DNA of 64,000 nt from Ancylobacter dichloromethanicus (GCF_018390645.1 NZ_JAHBGC010000052.1:179861-243860), one strand, 5' to 3'; shown: positions 1-10,004, numbered from the stretch's first letter. The notes: generated by a model from the sequence alone, not told the origin. Made by a program: numbers and translations.

Positions 1-2
1 CC

Positions 3-563
3 AAGGGCTACATGCGCAAGGTGCTGACCGAGGGCATCACCGACAAGACCGCCTTCGCCAACCGGCTGAACGACGAGCGCTTCGTCGCCTTCGCCAAGGC
101 GTTCGACTTCGACAATTACGGTGCCCTCACCACCACGCGCCCGGCCGCCCGGCAGGAGGTCGCCGACAAATATGTTCGCCAGATGCTGGAGATCGACGAG
201 GGCGCACAGAATGAGGGCGTGCGCCTCGCGCTCTATTTCCAGCGCGAGGCGCCGAATGTGAAATCGGCCTATGGCCTCCTGGCGGACCCGGCGCTGTGGA
301 GGGTGGTGAAGACCATTTACGGCTTCCCCGACGCGATGGCGGCCGCGGATATCGAAAAGCAGGCCAAGGCCATCACCCAGCGGCTCGACGTCGCCGCGCT
401 GAAGGAGCCAGCGCAGCTTAACCGGCTGCTCCAGCGCTTTACTGCGCGCTGGGATGCGGACCAGGGGCTGGTGTCCTCGCCGGTGCTCGCGCTGTTCGGC
501 AAGTCGCCGGGCGTCGGCTCGGATGTCGGCATGGCGCTGCTCTCGCTCAAATACGGAGGCTGA
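3..563 (+). CDS. DUF1217 flagellar-context protein (5' end outside window)
   Basis: The frame is open from the first bases of the window, so only the last ~186 residues are visible. The first internal ATG is at 12, but coding continues upstream of it (K-G-Y precede the Met), so the true start lies outside. The protein is helical, soluble-looking and ends in a conserved-looking tail (LLSLKYGG). It resembles the DUF1217 family, which is found mostly in flagellar loci of Rhizobiales and Rhodobacterales and has no assigned biochemical role. It stops 2 bases before flgF, so it is very likely co-transcribed with it. Family assignment is by pattern recognition; function is unknown. Confidence 0.75.
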   Translation, partial: KGYMRKVLTEGITDKTAFANRLNDERFVAFAKAFDFDNYGALTTTRPAARQEVADKYVRQMLEIDEGAQNEGVRLALYFQREAPNVKSAYGLLADPALWRVVKTIYGFPDAMAAADIEKQAKAITQRLDVAALKEPAQLNRLLQRFTARWDADQGLVSSPVLALFGKSPGVGSDVGMALLSLKYGG

Positions 564-565
564 AC

Positions 566-1285
566 ATGGCGGGTCCCTATGTCGCCATCTCGGCGCAGAT
601 GGCCACCGAGCGCCGGCTGGCGACGATCGCCAACAACATCGCCAACATGAACACGCCCGGCTTCCGCGCCGAAGCGATTCGCTTCGAGGCCGTGCTCTCC
701 AGTGCCGGCGCGCAGGATGCCCATTTCGCCTCGGCCGGCGAGAGCTACACTTCGCTGGCGGCGGGGGCGGCGATCCACACCGGCAACCCGCTCGACGTGG
801 CGCCGCAGGGCGATGTGTGGTTCGGCGTCGCCGGGCCAAACGGGGCGGCTTATACGCGCGACGGACGCCTGCACATGGACGCCGCCGGCACGCTGCTCAC
901 CGTCGACAACCTGCCGGTGCTCGATGCCGGGGGCACGCCGATCACGCTCGATCCGGCCGCCGGGGCGATCAATATCGGTGCCGATGGCGCCATCAGCCAG
1001 GGAACCACCCGTGTCGGCACGCTTGGCCTGTTCACCTTGCCCGCGGGTGCCACGGTGGCGCGCGACGGCGGCGGGCGGGTGATGCCCGACCGTCCGGCGC
1101 AGCCGGTGCAGGACTTCGCCCGGCTCGGCGTCCGGCAGGGCTATATCGAAGGCTCGAATGTCGATCCGGTGCTGGAGATGACCCGGCTCATCACCGTGCA
1201 GCGGACCTTCGAGATGGCGGCGCAAGCGGTGCAGCAGAACGAGGATTCGGTGTCCGAGGCGATCCGCACGCTGGGGCCGTCCTGA
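566..1285 (+). CDS. flgF: Flagellar basal-body rod protein FlgF
   Basis: The 239-residue product is a proximal-rod subunit, exported through the flagellar type III apparatus to build the periplasmic rod. The N-terminus has the rod/hook signature (ATIANNIANMNTPGFRAE, about residues 19-36). The C-terminus has the matching helical motif (EMTRLITVQRTFEMAAQAVQ), the pair that packs as coiled coil in all rod and hook proteins. Length matches alphaproteobacterial FlgF. A GGAGG-type ribosome site lies in the end of the preceding gene, 2 bases upstream, and fliI starts one base after the stop. FlgF rather than FlgG is chosen on length and on position beside fliI; the two families are similar. Confidence 0.9.
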   Translation: MAGPYVAISAQMATERRLATIANNIANMNTPGFRAEAIRFEAVLSSAGAQDAHFASAGESYTSLAAGAAIHTGNPLDVAPQGDVWFGVAGPNGAAYTRDGRLHMDAAGTLLTVDNLPVLDAGGTPITLDPAAGAINIGADGAISQGTTRVGTLGLFTLPAGATVARDGGGRVMPDRPAQPVQDFARLGVRQGYIEGSNVDPVLEMTRLITVQRTFEMAAQAVQQNEDSVSEAIRTLGPS

Positions 1286-1286
1286 C

Positions 1287-2609
1287 ATGAACGCGCTGGC
1301 GCGGCTGGAGCAGGCGGTGCAGTCCAGCCTCGACGACCTGCCCTTCGTGCGGGTCTCGGGGATGGTGCACGAGGTGGCGCCGACGCATCTCACCGTTGCC
1401 GGCCTGTCGTCCCATCTTACCCTCGGTGCCTGCGTCGGGGTCGAGGCGGGCGGCCGCACCCTGCTCTGCGAGGTGGTGCGGTTGGACCGCGAGGGCGCCA
1501 CGGTGAAGCCCTTCGACGAGCGCGCGGCAGTCGGCATCGGCGCGCGGGCCTTCAAGGCGCGCGCGCTCAGTTTCCGCCCGCATCCCGGCTGGAAGGGAAG
1601 GGTGATCGGCGCGCTGGGCCAGCCGCTCGACGGCGGCGGCCCGCTGCCGCTGGGCGATGCCGCGCAGCCCCTCGACGCCGATCCACCTGCGGCAATGAGC
1701 CGGGCACGGGTCGACACGCCGGTGCGCACCGGCGTGCGCGTCATCGACCTGTTCACCCCGCTCTGCAAGGGACAGCGCATCGGCATCTTCGCCGGCTCGG
1801 GGGTCGGCAAGTCGACCCTGCTCGCCATGCTCGCCGGGTGCCAGGGCTATGACACGGTGGTGGTGGCGCTGGTCGGCGAGCGCGGGCGCGAGGTCCGCGA
1901 GTTCCTCGACGGCCCGCTTGCCCCCAACCGGCCCCGGGCCGTGGTCGTGGTCGCCACCAGCGACGAGAGCCCGATGATGCGCCGCCTCGCGCCGCGCTCG
2001 GCCTTCGCCGTGGCGGAGTATTTTCGCGACCGCGGCGAATCGGTGCTGCTGATCATGGACAGCGTGACCCGCTACGCCCATGCCGCGCGCGACGTCGCGC
2101 TGGCGGCCGGCGAGCCGGCGGTGGCGCGGGGCTACGCGCCGAGCGTGTTCAGCACCCTGCCGCGCCTTCTGGAGCGCGCCGGTCCGGGGCCGGAAGGGTC
2201 CGGTTCCATCTCCGCCATCTTCTCGGTGCTGGTCGATGGCGACGACCACAACGACCCGGTGGCCGACGCCATCCGCGGCACGCTGGATGGGCATATCGTG
2301 CTCGACCGCGCCATTGCCGATCAGGGCCGATTTCCGGCGGTGAACGTGCTGCGCTCGGTCTCGCGCCTCGCCGATCTGGTGTGGAGCCGGGAGGAACGGG
2401 AACTCATCCGCCGTCTGCGCAGCCTGATCGCCCGTTTCGAGGACACCAGCGACCTCCGCCTGATGGGCGGCTACCAGCCGGGCAGCGACGTCGAGCTCGA
2501 CCAGGCGGTGAAGATCGTACCGCGCATCTACGAGGCGCTGTCCCAATATGCCGACGCCCCGGCCTGCCGCGACCCGTTCGCCGACCTCGCCGCGGCCATC
2601 CGTGGCTGA
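1287..2609 (+). CDS. fliI: Flagellar type III export ATPase FliI
   Basis: This 440-residue protein energises flagellar protein export at the cytoplasmic face of the basal body. It has the F1-beta/FliI layout: an N-terminal barrel, then a Walker A loop GSGVGKST (residues 170-177, Lys175), a glutamate region VALVGERGREVREF, a Walker B strand (VLLIMDSVTRYAHA), and a C-terminal helical domain. Length is typical. It follows flgF with a one-base gap and is separated from flgE by 73 bases, so it probably ends the flgF transcription unit. The partners FliH and FliJ are not recognisable next to it. Confidence 0.95.
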   Translation: MNALARLEQAVQSSLDDLPFVRVSGMVHEVAPTHLTVAGLSSHLTLGACVGVEAGGRTLLCEVVRLDREGATVKPFDERAAVGIGARAFKARALSFRPHPGWKGRVIGALGQPLDGGGPLPLGDAAQPLDADPPAAMSRARVDTPVRTGVRVIDLFTPLCKGQRIGIFAGSGVGKSTLLAMLAGCQGYDTVVVALVGERGREVREFLDGPLAPNRPRAVVVVATSDESPMMRRLAPRSAFAVAEYFRDRGESVLLIMDSVTRYAHAARDVALAAGEPAVARGYAPSVFSTLPRLLERAGPGPEGSGSISAIFSVLVDGDDHNDPVADAIRGTLDGHIVLDRAIADQGRFPAVNVLRSVSRLADLVWSREERELIRRLRSLIARFEDTSDLRLMGGYQPGSDVELDQAVKIVPRIYEALSQYADAPACRDPFADLAAAIRG

Positions 2610-2682
2610 GGGCCGCGTCGCGTCAAGTCCCACGCAAGCCTTGCGCGCTCAACTGCGCCCGTGACACTCGAGGAGTGAAGAG

Positions 2683-3939
2683 ATGAGCCTTTACGGCATG
2701 ATGCGCACCGGCGTGTCCGGCATGTCGGCGCAGTCCAACAAGCTGGGCACGATTGCCGACAACATCGCCAATTCGGGAACCGCCGGCTACAAGCGCGCCG
2801 CCGCCGAATTCTCGACCCTGCTGCTGCAGAGCGGGCCGGGCGAGTACAATTCCGGCGCGGTCAATACCAATGTCCGCTACGCCGTCAGCCAGCAGGGCGC
2901 GCTGAACTACACCACTTCGGCGACCGACCTCGCGGTGCAGGGCAACGGGTTCTTCCTCGTCTCCGACCCCAACGGTACCTCGTACCTGACCCGCGCGGGT
3001 TCGTTCACGGTCGATGCCTCGACCGGCAATCTGGTGAACGCCGCCGGCTTCACGCTAATGGGCTACGACATCACCGGCGGCGATCCCAACGTCGTGCTGA
3101 ACGGCTCGGGCGGGCTGCAGCCGGTGCGCGTCGCCGATGTGCGCCTCGCCGCCAACCCCTCCCGCACCGGCGCCTTCGCCGCCAACCTCCCGGCCGCCGA
3201 GGCGGTGATGGCGGGCGACACGCCGGCCGCCAACCTGGCGACCTCGCAATTCTCGCAGAAATCCTCCCTGGTCGCTTTCGACAATCTCGGCAGCGAGATG
3301 ACGCTGGATGTCTATCTGACCAAGGTCGGCGATGCGCCGATCGCGTGGGAAATGACCGTGTTCGACCGCGCCGACGCCGCGCCGAACGGCGACTTCCCCT
3401 ATGCCAACGCCGCGCTCGCCACCCAGACGCTGTCCTTCGACAATCTGGGCGCGCTGACATCGACGCCGTCGCTGTCGCTGGCGGTACCGAACGGGCAGAC
3501 GCTGACCGTCGACCTCACCGGCATGACGCAACTGGCCGACGACTATACCCCGCTCACCGCCACGATCGACGGCAACGCGCCGGCGTCGGTGTCGAGCATC
3601 ACCATCGACGGCGATGGCGTGGTCTCCGCCATCGACACCAACGGGCGCAAGTCGCCGCTCTACAAGATCCCGCTCGCGTTCGTCACCAGCCCCGACAACC
3701 TCTCCCCGAAGGCCGGCAACGTGTTCGAGACCACTAATGAATCCGGCGGTCTGCAGATCGGCTTCGCCAATGAGGGCGGGCTCGGCACCATGATCTCCGG
3801 GGCCACCGAGCGCTCCACCGTCGACATGGCCAGCGAACTTACCGAGATGATCGCCGCCCAGCGCGACTACACCGCCAATTCCAAGGTGTTCCAGACCGGT
3901 TCGGAACTGCTCGACGTGCTGATGAACCTCAAGCGGTGA
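2683..3939 (+). CDS. flgE: Flagellar hook protein FlgE
   Basis: The product is 418 residues and forms the extracellular hook joining rod and filament. It has the N-terminal rod/hook motif (NKLGTIADNIANSGTAGYKRA, about residues 19-39), a second conserved FlgE/F/G motif (TDLAVQGNGFFLVSD) and the C-terminal motif ELTEMIAAQRDYTANSKVFQT. The central variable domain is typical of hook proteins. A GGAG-type ribosome site precedes the ATG. It opens the second flagellar gene block, followed 7 bases later by flgK. The 73 bases upstream may contain a promoter, but I see no convincing consensus. Confidence 0.93.
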   Translation: MSLYGMMRTGVSGMSAQSNKLGTIADNIANSGTAGYKRAAAEFSTLLLQSGPGEYNSGAVNTNVRYAVSQQGALNYTTSATDLAVQGNGFFLVSDPNGTSYLTRAGSFTVDASTGNLVNAAGFTLMGYDITGGDPNVVLNGSGGLQPVRVADVRLAANPSRTGAFAANLPAAEAVMAGDTPAANLATSQFSQKSSLVAFDNLGSEMTLDVYLTKVGDAPIAWEMTVFDRADAAPNGDFPYANAALATQTLSFDNLGALTSTPSLSLAVPNGQTLTVDLTGMTQLADDYTPLTATIDGNAPASVSSITIDGDGVVSAIDTNGRKSPLYKIPLAFVTSPDNLSPKAGNVFETTNESGGLQIGFANEGGLGTMISGATERSTVDMASELTEMIAAQRDYTANSKVFQTGSELLDVLMNLKR

Positions 3940-3946
3940 CGCGGCA

Positions 3947-5398
3947 ATGAGTCTTTCGCTCGCCCTCAACAGCGCGCGCTCGTCGCTCTTCGCGACCTCG
4001 ACACAGATCGACGCGAGCGCGCGCAACATCGCCAATGCCGGCAATTCCGGCGCCTCGCGCAAGATCGCCGTCACCACGACGGTCGCCTCGGGCGAGGCGC
4101 AGGTCGTCGCGGTGTCGCGTGCCAGCGACAGCGCCCTTTATGCGCGCATGATCGATGCCACCTCCTCGGCGGCCGGCAGCCAGGCGCGGCTCGACGGGTT
4201 GAACCGGCTGAAGAACGGCATCGGCGATACCACGGGGGAGACCTCGCCAGCGGGCCGCCTCGGCGCGCTCGGCGACGCGCTGATCCAATTCGCGAACGCG
4301 CCGGACGATCCCGCGCTGGCGGTGCGGACCCTTACCAGCGCGCAGGACCTCGCCACCGCGCTGAGCGGGGCGGCGAAGACGGTCCACACCGTGCGCACCG
4401 ACGCCGACGCCGCCATGGCCCGCTCGGTCGACCGGGTGAACGACCTGCTGCGCCAGTTCGGCGTCGAGAACGAGGCGGTGATCACGGCCCCGGCCGGCGC
4501 CGACGTGACCGACGCGCTGGACCGCCGCGACAGCGTCCTCGCCAGCCTCGCGGAAGAGATCGGCGTGACCGCCGTCACCCGCGGCAATGCCGACATGGTG
4601 CTTTACACCGATGGCGGGGCCACGCTGTTCGAGACCAAGCCCCGCGCCGTGAGCTTCCAGACCTCGCCGATCCTGACCGCCGGCCAGTCCGGGCGGGCGG
4701 TGATGGTGGACGGAGTAAGCGTCACCGGGGACGACGCCACCATGAAGCTGCGTTCCGGCCGTCTCGCCGGGCTGGCGGAACTGCGCGACCGCACCGCGCC
4801 GACCTTCGAGAAGCAGCTCGACGCGATGGCGCTCGGGTTGGTCGAATCCTTCGCCGAAGCGGACCAGTCCGGCGCCGGCCTGCCCGCCGCGGCGGGGCTG
4901 TTCACCGCCGGTTCGGCGGCCGTTCCAACCGATGCCACGGGCCTTGCCGCCCGCCTTGCCGTCAATCCGGCGGTGGACCCGGCACAGGGCGGCAGCCTGA
5001 CGCTGCTGCGCGACGGCGGCATCAACGGCGTCGCCTATGTCGCCAACAGCGTTGGCGGGGCGAGCTTCTCCGGCCATCTCGTGGCCCGGGGCGAAGCGTT
5101 GCAGGCGGTGCGCGGCTTCGACGCCGCCACCAACCTGCCGTCGCCTTCGACCCTCGCCGACTTCGCGGCCGCCTCCACCGGCTGGCTGGAGGGGCAGCGG
5201 CAGACGGTGGCGGTTCGGGCCGACAGCGAGACGGCGCTGCTGTCCTACGCTTCGACCGCCCTTTCCAATGCCACCGGCATCAACATGGACGAGGAATATG
5301 CGCGCCAGCTCGATCTCGAACGCAGCTATCAGGCGTCGTCCAAGCTGATCGGCGTGATCAACGGCCTCTATGAGGCGCTGTTCAGGGTCGTGGGGTAG
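3947..5398 (+). CDS. flgK: Flagellar hook-associated protein 1 FlgK
   Basis: This 483-residue hook-filament junction protein has the conserved N-terminus (SLALNSARSSLFATSTQIDASARNIAN split across two helices) and the C-terminal helix (INMDEEYARQLDLERSYQASSKLI) that pair in axial proteins. The middle contains the domain found in FlgK, including a repeated Ala-rich coil (TSAQDLATALSGAAKTV). It lies 7 bases after flgE and 3 bases before flgL, as expected for the hook-junction pair. It is somewhat shorter than enterobacterial FlgK (~550 aa), which is usual for Rhizobiales. Confidence 0.92.
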   Translation: MSLSLALNSARSSLFATSTQIDASARNIANAGNSGASRKIAVTTTVASGEAQVVAVSRASDSALYARMIDATSSAAGSQARLDGLNRLKNGIGDTTGETSPAGRLGALGDALIQFANAPDDPALAVRTLTSAQDLATALSGAAKTVHTVRTDADAAMARSVDRVNDLLRQFGVENEAVITAPAGADVTDALDRRDSVLASLAEEIGVTAVTRGNADMVLYTDGGATLFETKPRAVSFQTSPILTAGQSGRAVMVDGVSVTGDDATMKLRSGRLAGLAELRDRTAPTFEKQLDAMALGLVESFAEADQSGAGLPAAAGLFTAGSAAVPTDATGLAARLAVNPAVDPAQGGSLTLLRDGGINGVAYVANSVGGASFSGHLVARGEALQAVRGFDAATNLPSPSTLADFAAASTGWLEGQRQTVAVRADSETALLSYASTALSNATGINMDEEYARQLDLERSYQASSKLIGVINGLYEALFRVVG

Positions 5399-5401
5399 GC
5401 G

Positions 5402-6451
5402 ATGCGCTCGGCTTTCATCTCGTCGCTCACGCTGAACACGTCGCCCCGAGCCGCGCTGCCGCGGCTGCAGGGCGAACTGGGCAAGGCGAGCCAGGAACTC
5501 ACCACCGGTCGCAAGGCCGATCTCGGTCTCGCGCTCGGCGTCGGCACCGGGGAGAGCGTGACACTGCGGCGCGAACAGGCCTCGCTGCGAAGCCTGATCG
5601 ACGGCAACGCCTCGACTGCCGCCGCGCTCGACCGCACGCAGACCGCGCTCGACGACATACGCAGCCAGGCCGACCGCTTCCAGCAGGCTCTGATCGGCCT
5701 GTCGCAGTCCGGCAGCGCGGCTGGGGTGCTGGTGCAGCAGGGGGGCGATGCGCTCGACGCGCTGACCTCGACTCTCAACCTCACGGACGGCCGACGCCAT
5801 CTGTTCGGCGGGCTGAACAGCGACGTCCGCCCCGTCAGCGGGCTGGACGAGGGGCCGGGCGCGGTGATCGAGGCCGCCTTCGTGCAGCGCTTCGGCGTCT
5901 CGCCGTCCGATCCCCAAGCGAGACCGGCTCTCGCCGCGATCTCTGCCGCCGACATGGCGGATTTCATCGACACCGACTTTGCCGGCCTGTTCGACGAGGC
6001 GGGCTGGAGCGCCACCTGGTCGGCGGCGTCTTCGCAGAACCGCACGGCCGACGTCTCCACCACCGAGCGCATCGTCATCGGCGCCAACGCCAACGAGCCA
6101 GCCATGCGCAAGCTCGCCATGGCATACGCGATGGTAGCGACGCTCGGCGCTGCGGGGCTGACCGGAACGGCGCAGACGACGGTGCTGGACAAGGCCCGCG
6201 CGCTGGTTGGTACGGCACTCGGCGGGGTCACCGACATCGCCACTCGGCTCGGCACGGCGCAGAGCCGCCTCGCCGCCGCCGATACGCTGATGCACGGCGC
6301 GCTCGATGGCGGGGCGCGACGGGTCAACGCCCTGGAGGCGGTGGATCCGGCGGAGGCGAAGACGCGGCTCGATTTTCTGACGATGCAGATCGAGATGTCC
6401 TACTCGCTCACCGCGCGAATACTGAAATTGTCCATCATGGACTACGTCTAA
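5402..6451 (+). CDS. flgL: Flagellar hook-associated protein 3 FlgL
   Basis: The 349-residue protein is flagellin-like and forms the second layer of the hook-filament junction. The N-terminal flagellin-type helix (LPRLQGELGKASQELTTGRKADLGLALG) and the C-terminal helix (AKTRLDFLTMQIEMSYSLTARILKLSIMDYV) are both present, with a small central domain. It starts 3 bases after flgK, consistent with coupled production of the two junction proteins, and is followed 16 bases later by flaF. Identification rests on the helix pair plus position. Confidence 0.9.
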   Translation: MRSAFISSLTLNTSPRAALPRLQGELGKASQELTTGRKADLGLALGVGTGESVTLRREQASLRSLIDGNASTAAALDRTQTALDDIRSQADRFQQALIGLSQSGSAAGVLVQQGGDALDALTSTLNLTDGRRHLFGGLNSDVRPVSGLDEGPGAVIEAAFVQRFGVSPSDPQARPALAAISAADMADFIDTDFAGLFDEAGWSATWSAASSQNRTADVSTTERIVIGANANEPAMRKLAMAYAMVATLGAAGLTGTAQTTVLDKARALVGTALGGVTDIATRLGTAQSRLAAADTLMHGALDGGARRVNALEAVDPAEAKTRLDFLTMQIEMSYSLTARILKLSIMDYV

Positions 6452-6467
6452 CTCGAGGAGACGACCT

Positions 6468-6815
6468 ATGTACCGCTTCTCCTATGCTGAAATACTCGGC
6501 GAATCCGGTGTCGAAGGGCGCGGCGACGAGCGCCTGGCGCTCGACCACGCCATCGAACTGCTCACCCAGGCCCAGGCCAACGGCCCGTCCTCGCCCGAGG
6601 CAGCGCAGGCGGTGCTGCACCTGCAGAAGCTGTGGGGTTTCCTGATCCACGACCTCGCCGACCCGCATAACGAGCTGGCTGACGCGCTGCGCGGCAACCT
6701 GATCTCAATCGGGCTGTGGATCATCAAGGAAGCCGACCAGATCGTGCAGGAGCGCTCGTCGAATTTCGCCGGCCTCATCGAGGTGAACCGCACCATCCGC
6801 GACGGCTTGATGTGA
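6468..6815 (+). CDS. flaF: Flagellin biosynthesis regulator FlaF
   Basis: This 115-residue cytoplasmic helical protein belongs to the FlaF family of alphaproteobacteria, which is required for flagellin production and assembly and acts opposite to FlbT. Recognisable segments are MYRFSYAEILGESG at the N-terminus and HLQKLWGFLIHDLADPHNEL in the middle. A GAGGAG ribosome site lies just upstream of the ATG. It is followed 7 bases later by flbT, the conserved flaF-flbT order. In Caulobacter the pair adjusts flagellin mRNA translation and stability; the same role is inferred here. Confidence 0.93.
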   Translation: MYRFSYAEILGESGVEGRGDERLALDHAIELLTQAQANGPSSPEAAQAVLHLQKLWGFLIHDLADPHNELADALRGNLISIGLWIIKEADQIVQERSSNFAGLIEVNRTIRDGLM

Positions 6816-6822
6816 GGACGAC

Positions 6823-7221
6823 ATGTACATCACCCTCAGACCCGGCGAACGCATCTTCCTTAACGGCGCCGTCATCCGCGTCGATCGTAAGGTGACGATC
6901 GAGCTGCTCAACGATGTCGATTTCCTGCTGGAGAACCACGTCCTGCAGGTGGAGGACACCACCACGCCGCTGCGCCAGCTCTATTTCGTGGTGCAGACCA
7001 TGCTGATCGAGCCGCGCAAGATGGCGCAGGCGCAGAAGCTGTTCCAGCAGCAGCTGGCCGGGCTGATGGTCTCGTTCAGCAACGAGTCGATGGCCGCGGC
7101 GCTGGCGCAAGTCGGCAGCCTGGTCGAGGCCCATCATTATTTCGACGCGCTGCGCGTCATCCGGCGGCTGTTCCTGGTCGAGGCCGCCATCCTCGGCACC
7201 GGCACGCCGCAGGCCGCCTGA
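6823..7221 (+). CDS. flbT: Flagellin mRNA repressor FlbT
   Basis: The 132-residue product is a FlbT-family post-transcriptional regulator, known in Caulobacter to bind the 5' leader of flagellin mRNA and promote its decay until hook assembly is complete. The conserved start YITLRPGERIFLNGAVIRVDR and the central LLNDVDFLLENHVLQ are clear. It sits between flaF and flgD within the hook/export operon. No flagellin gene is in this window, so the target must lie elsewhere. Confidence 0.94.
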   Translation: MYITLRPGERIFLNGAVIRVDRKVTIELLNDVDFLLENHVLQVEDTTTPLRQLYFVVQTMLIEPRKMAQAQKLFQQQLAGLMVSFSNESMAAALAQVGSLVEAHHYFDALRVIRRLFLVEAAILGTGTPQAA

Positions 7222-7235
7222 TCGGGAGAACCCAG

Positions 7236-7637
7236 ATGTCCGAAGTCAGCGCGCTCGGCGGCGCCACCTCCACCGCCGGCACCGCCACCGCGAAGCCCTC
7301 GCAGACCTCGCTCGACTACAATGCCTTCCTCCAGCTCCTCATCGCCCAGATGAAGAACCAGGACCCGACGCAGCCGATGGATTCGTCGCAGTACATGGCG
7401 CAGCTCGCCGCCTTCTCGCAGGTGGAGCAGTCGGTGGCGGCGAATGCCAAGCTGGATTCGCTCCTGACCTCCTCGGCGCTGCAGATCGCCGACGCCGCGG
7501 TCGGCCGCACCGTGACCAGCGCCGACGGCACCGTCTCCGGGCGGGTGGAATCGGTGCGCATCACGGCGGAGGCGCCGATCGCCACCCTGGCCGACGGGCG
7601 CGAGGTCACGCTCGGTGCCGGCATCCGGATCGCCTGA
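7236..7637 (+). CDS. flgD: Flagellar hook assembly scaffold FlgD
   Basis: FlgD caps the growing hook and guides FlgE polymerisation. The signature is DYNAFLQLLIAQMKNQDPTQ followed by MDSSQYMAQLAAFSQVEQSV (residues ~28-68). The protein is only 133 residues: it keeps the conserved N-terminal assembly region and a short beta segment (GRTVTSADGTVSGRVESVRI) but lacks the longer Ig-like C-terminal domain of enterobacterial FlgD. Short FlgD is common in Rhizobiales, so this is probably intact rather than truncated. fliQ starts 3 bases downstream. Confidence 0.93.
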   Translation: MSEVSALGGATSTAGTATAKPSQTSLDYNAFLQLLIAQMKNQDPTQPMDSSQYMAQLAAFSQVEQSVAANAKLDSLLTSSALQIADAAVGRTVTSADGTVSGRVESVRITAEAPIATLADGREVTLGAGIRIA

Positions 7638-7640
7638 GCC

Positions 7641-7907
7641 ATGAACGAGGCTGACGCGCTCGACATCGTCCAGTCGGCGATCTGGACGATCATCATCGCC
7701 TCCGGCCCGGCCGTGGCCGCCGCCATGCTGGTCGGCATCGGCGTGGCGCTGTTCCAGGCGCTGACCCAGGTGCAAGAGGTCACGCTGACCTTCATCCCCA
7801 AGATCATCGCGGTGCTCGTCGTCACCGCCCTGACCGCGACCTTCGTCGGCCAGCAGATTCTTGCCTTCACGCAGGAGATCTATGGCCGCATCGGCACGGG
7901 ATTCTAG
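7641..7907 (+). CDS. fliQ: Flagellar export gate protein FliQ
   Basis: This 88-residue membrane protein has two hydrophobic hairpin segments (about residues 14-40 and 50-75) and the conserved central motif ALFQALTQVQEVTLTFIPKI. FliQ forms part of the FliPQR export channel in the basal-body membrane. Length is exactly typical of the family. It lies 3 bases after flgD and 6 before flhA. FliP is not in the window. Confidence 0.96.
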   Translation: MNEADALDIVQSAIWTIIIASGPAVAAAMLVGIGVALFQALTQVQEVTLTFIPKIIAVLVVTALTATFVGQQILAFTQEIYGRIGTGF

Positions 7908-7913
7908 GCGGCC

Positions 7914-10004
7914 ATGAGCGAGGTCGGCATCGCATCACCGATCGTGCGCACTTCGCGCCGGGACATCGGCTTCGCCGTCGGCATGGTCGCCATTCTGGCG
8001 ATCCTGTTCCTGCCGATCCCGGCGCCGCTGGTCGATCTCGGCCTGGCGCTCTCCATCGCGCTGTCGGTGCTGATCCTGATGGTGACGCTGTGGATCCAGA
8101 AGCCGCTCGAATTCTCCTCCTTCCCGACCGTGCTGCTGATCGCCACCCTGCTGCGGCTCGCGCTCGGCATCGCCACCACCCGGCTCATCCTGTCGGATGG
8201 CGGCGATGGCGTGCACGCGGCCGGCCACATTATCAGCGGCTTTGCACAGCTCGTGATGGGCGGCGATTTCGTGATCGGCATCGTCGTCTTCGCCATCCTG
8301 ATCACGGTGAACTTCCTCGTCATCACCAAGGGCGCGACGCGCATCGCCGAGGTGGGCGCCCGCTTTACCCTCGATGCCATCCCCGGCAAGCAGATGGCGA
8401 TCGACGCCGACCTCAATGCCGGGCTGATCGACGACAAGGAGGCCCAGCGCCGCCGCTATGAGCTGGAGGAGGAAAGCTCCTTCTTCGGCTCGATGGACGG
8501 CGCCTCGAAATTCGTCCGCGGCGAGGCGGTGGCGAGCCTGATCATCATCGCCGTCAACATCTTCGGCGGCATCCTGATCGGCGTCACCCGACACGGGCTT
8601 GCATTGTCGGACGCCGCCGACGTCTTCACCCGCCTGTCGGTGGGCGACGGTCTGGTCTCGCAGATCCCGGCGCTCATCATTTCGCTTGCCGCCGGCCTGC
8701 TGGTGTCCAAGGGCGGCACGCGCGGCTCGGCGGAGAAGGCGATTTTCGGCCAGCTCGGCGCCTATCCGCGCGCGCTCTATGTCGCCTCAGGCCTGATGCT
8801 CGGCCTCGCGCTGGTGCCCGGCCTGCCGCTGCTGCCATTCGCCACGCTGGGCGGATTGATGGCTTTCGTCGCCTACAAGGTGCCGTTGCATCTGGCCCGG
8901 CAGAAGGCCGAGGACGCCGCGCGCGAAGCCGCGCAGCAGAAGCAGGACGATGCCGAGACCGAGGCGAAGGATTCGGTGAAGGAATCACTGCGCTCGGCCG
9001 AGGTGGAGATCGCCGTCGGCAAACAGCTCGCCACCGTATTGCTGCGCAATCCGGCCGAACTCGCGCATCGCATCGGCAAGATGCGGCGCAAATTCGCCGA
9101 ACGCTATGGCTTTGTGGTGCCCGACATCAAGGTCGGCGAGGCGCTCGCCCTGCCGTCCAAGAGCTACCAGATCCGCATGCACGGCACCGCCGTCGCCAGC
9201 CAGGAGATGCGGATCGGCGAGATGATGGTCGTCGTCGGCGACGGGCCGGGCCCGGACGTTCCCGGTGACGAGACCCGCGAGCCGGCCTTCGGCATGAAGG
9301 CGCTCTGGGTGTCGGATTCCTACGCTGCCGAGGTCAAGCGCGAAGGGTTTACGCCGATCGACGCGATGTCGATCGTCCTCACCCATCTCAGCGAGGCGGT
9401 GTCGAACAACCTCTCGCAGCTCCTGTCCTACAAGGCGATGCGTGCCCTGCTCGACCGGCTCGACCCTGAATACAAGCGGCTGATCGAGGATATCTGCCCG
9501 GCACAGATTTCCCATTCCGGGCTTCAGGCGGTGCTGAAGCTGCTGCTGGCCGAGCGTGTCTCGATCCGCAACCTGCACCTGATCCTGGAAGCGGTCGCCG
9601 AGATCGTGCCGCATGCCCGTCGCACCGAGCATGTGGTGGAACATGTGCGCATGCGCATGGCGCAGCAGATTTGCGGCGATCTTTCCGAGGGCGGCGTGCT
9701 TCGGGTGCTGCGTCTCGGCGGCAAATGGGACCTCACCTTTCACGAGAGCCTGAAGCGCGACGCCAAGGGTGAGGCGGTGGAGTTCGACATCGACCCGCGC
9801 CTGGTGGAACAGTTCGGCACCGAGGCGTCCGCCGTCATCCGCGAGAAGATGCGTGGTTCCGGCACCTTCGCACTGCTCACCGCGCCGGACGCGCGACCCT
9901 ATGTGCGGATGATCGTCGAGCGGATGTTCCCCTCGCTGCCGGTGCTCTCCCATGTCGAGATCGCGCGCGGCGTCGAAGTAACCTCGCTCGGGGCGATATC
10001 GTGA
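7914..10004 (+). CDS. flhA: Flagellar export gate protein FlhA
   Basis: The product has 696 residues. Its first ~310 residues hold the eight or so membrane segments, and after a charged linker ([20 protein letters not shown]) comes the ~350-residue cytosolic domain that binds chaperone-substrate complexes. The FHIPEP-family cytoplasmic-loop motif is visible around residues 140-200 ([41 protein letters not shown]). It forms the nonameric export ring together with FliPQR. Its stop overlaps the GTG start of fliR by 4 bases, implying translational coupling. Confidence 0.97.
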   Translation: MSEVGIASPIVRTSRRDIGFAVGMVAILAILFLPIPAPLVDLGLALSIALSVLILMVTLWIQKPLEFSSFPTVLLIATLLRLALGIATTRLILSDGGDGVHAAGHIISGFAQLVMGGDFVIGIVVFAILITVNFLVITKGATRIAEVGARFTLDAIPGKQMAIDADLNAGLIDDKEAQRRRYELEEESSFFGSMDGASKFVRGEAVASLIIIAVNIFGGILIGVTRHGLALSDAADVFTRLSVGDGLVSQIPALIISLAAGLLVSKGGTRGSAEKAIFGQLGAYPRALYVASGLMLGLALVPGLPLLPFATLGGLMAFVAYKVPLHLARQKAEDAAREAAQQKQDDAETEAKDSVKESLRSAEVEIAVGKQLATVLLRNPAELAHRIGKMRRKFAERYGFVVPDIKVGEALALPSKSYQIRMHGTAVASQEMRIGEMMVVVGDGPGPDVPGDETREPAFGMKALWVSDSYAAEVKREGFTPIDAMSIVLTHLSEAVSNNLSQLLSYKAMRALLDRLDPEYKRLIEDICPAQISHSGLQAVLKLLLAERVSIRNLHLILEAVAEIVPHARRTEHVVEHVRMRMAQQICGDLSEGGVLRVLRLGGKWDLTFHESLKRDAKGEAVEFDIDPRLVEQFGTEASAVIREKMRGSGTFALLTAPDARPYVRMIVERMFPSLPVLSHVEIARGVEVTSLGAIS

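Noticed and set aside
3929..6295. 788-residue open frame on the minus strand opposite flgK and flgL
   Set aside because: Antisense to two confident flagellar genes; no recognisable domain.
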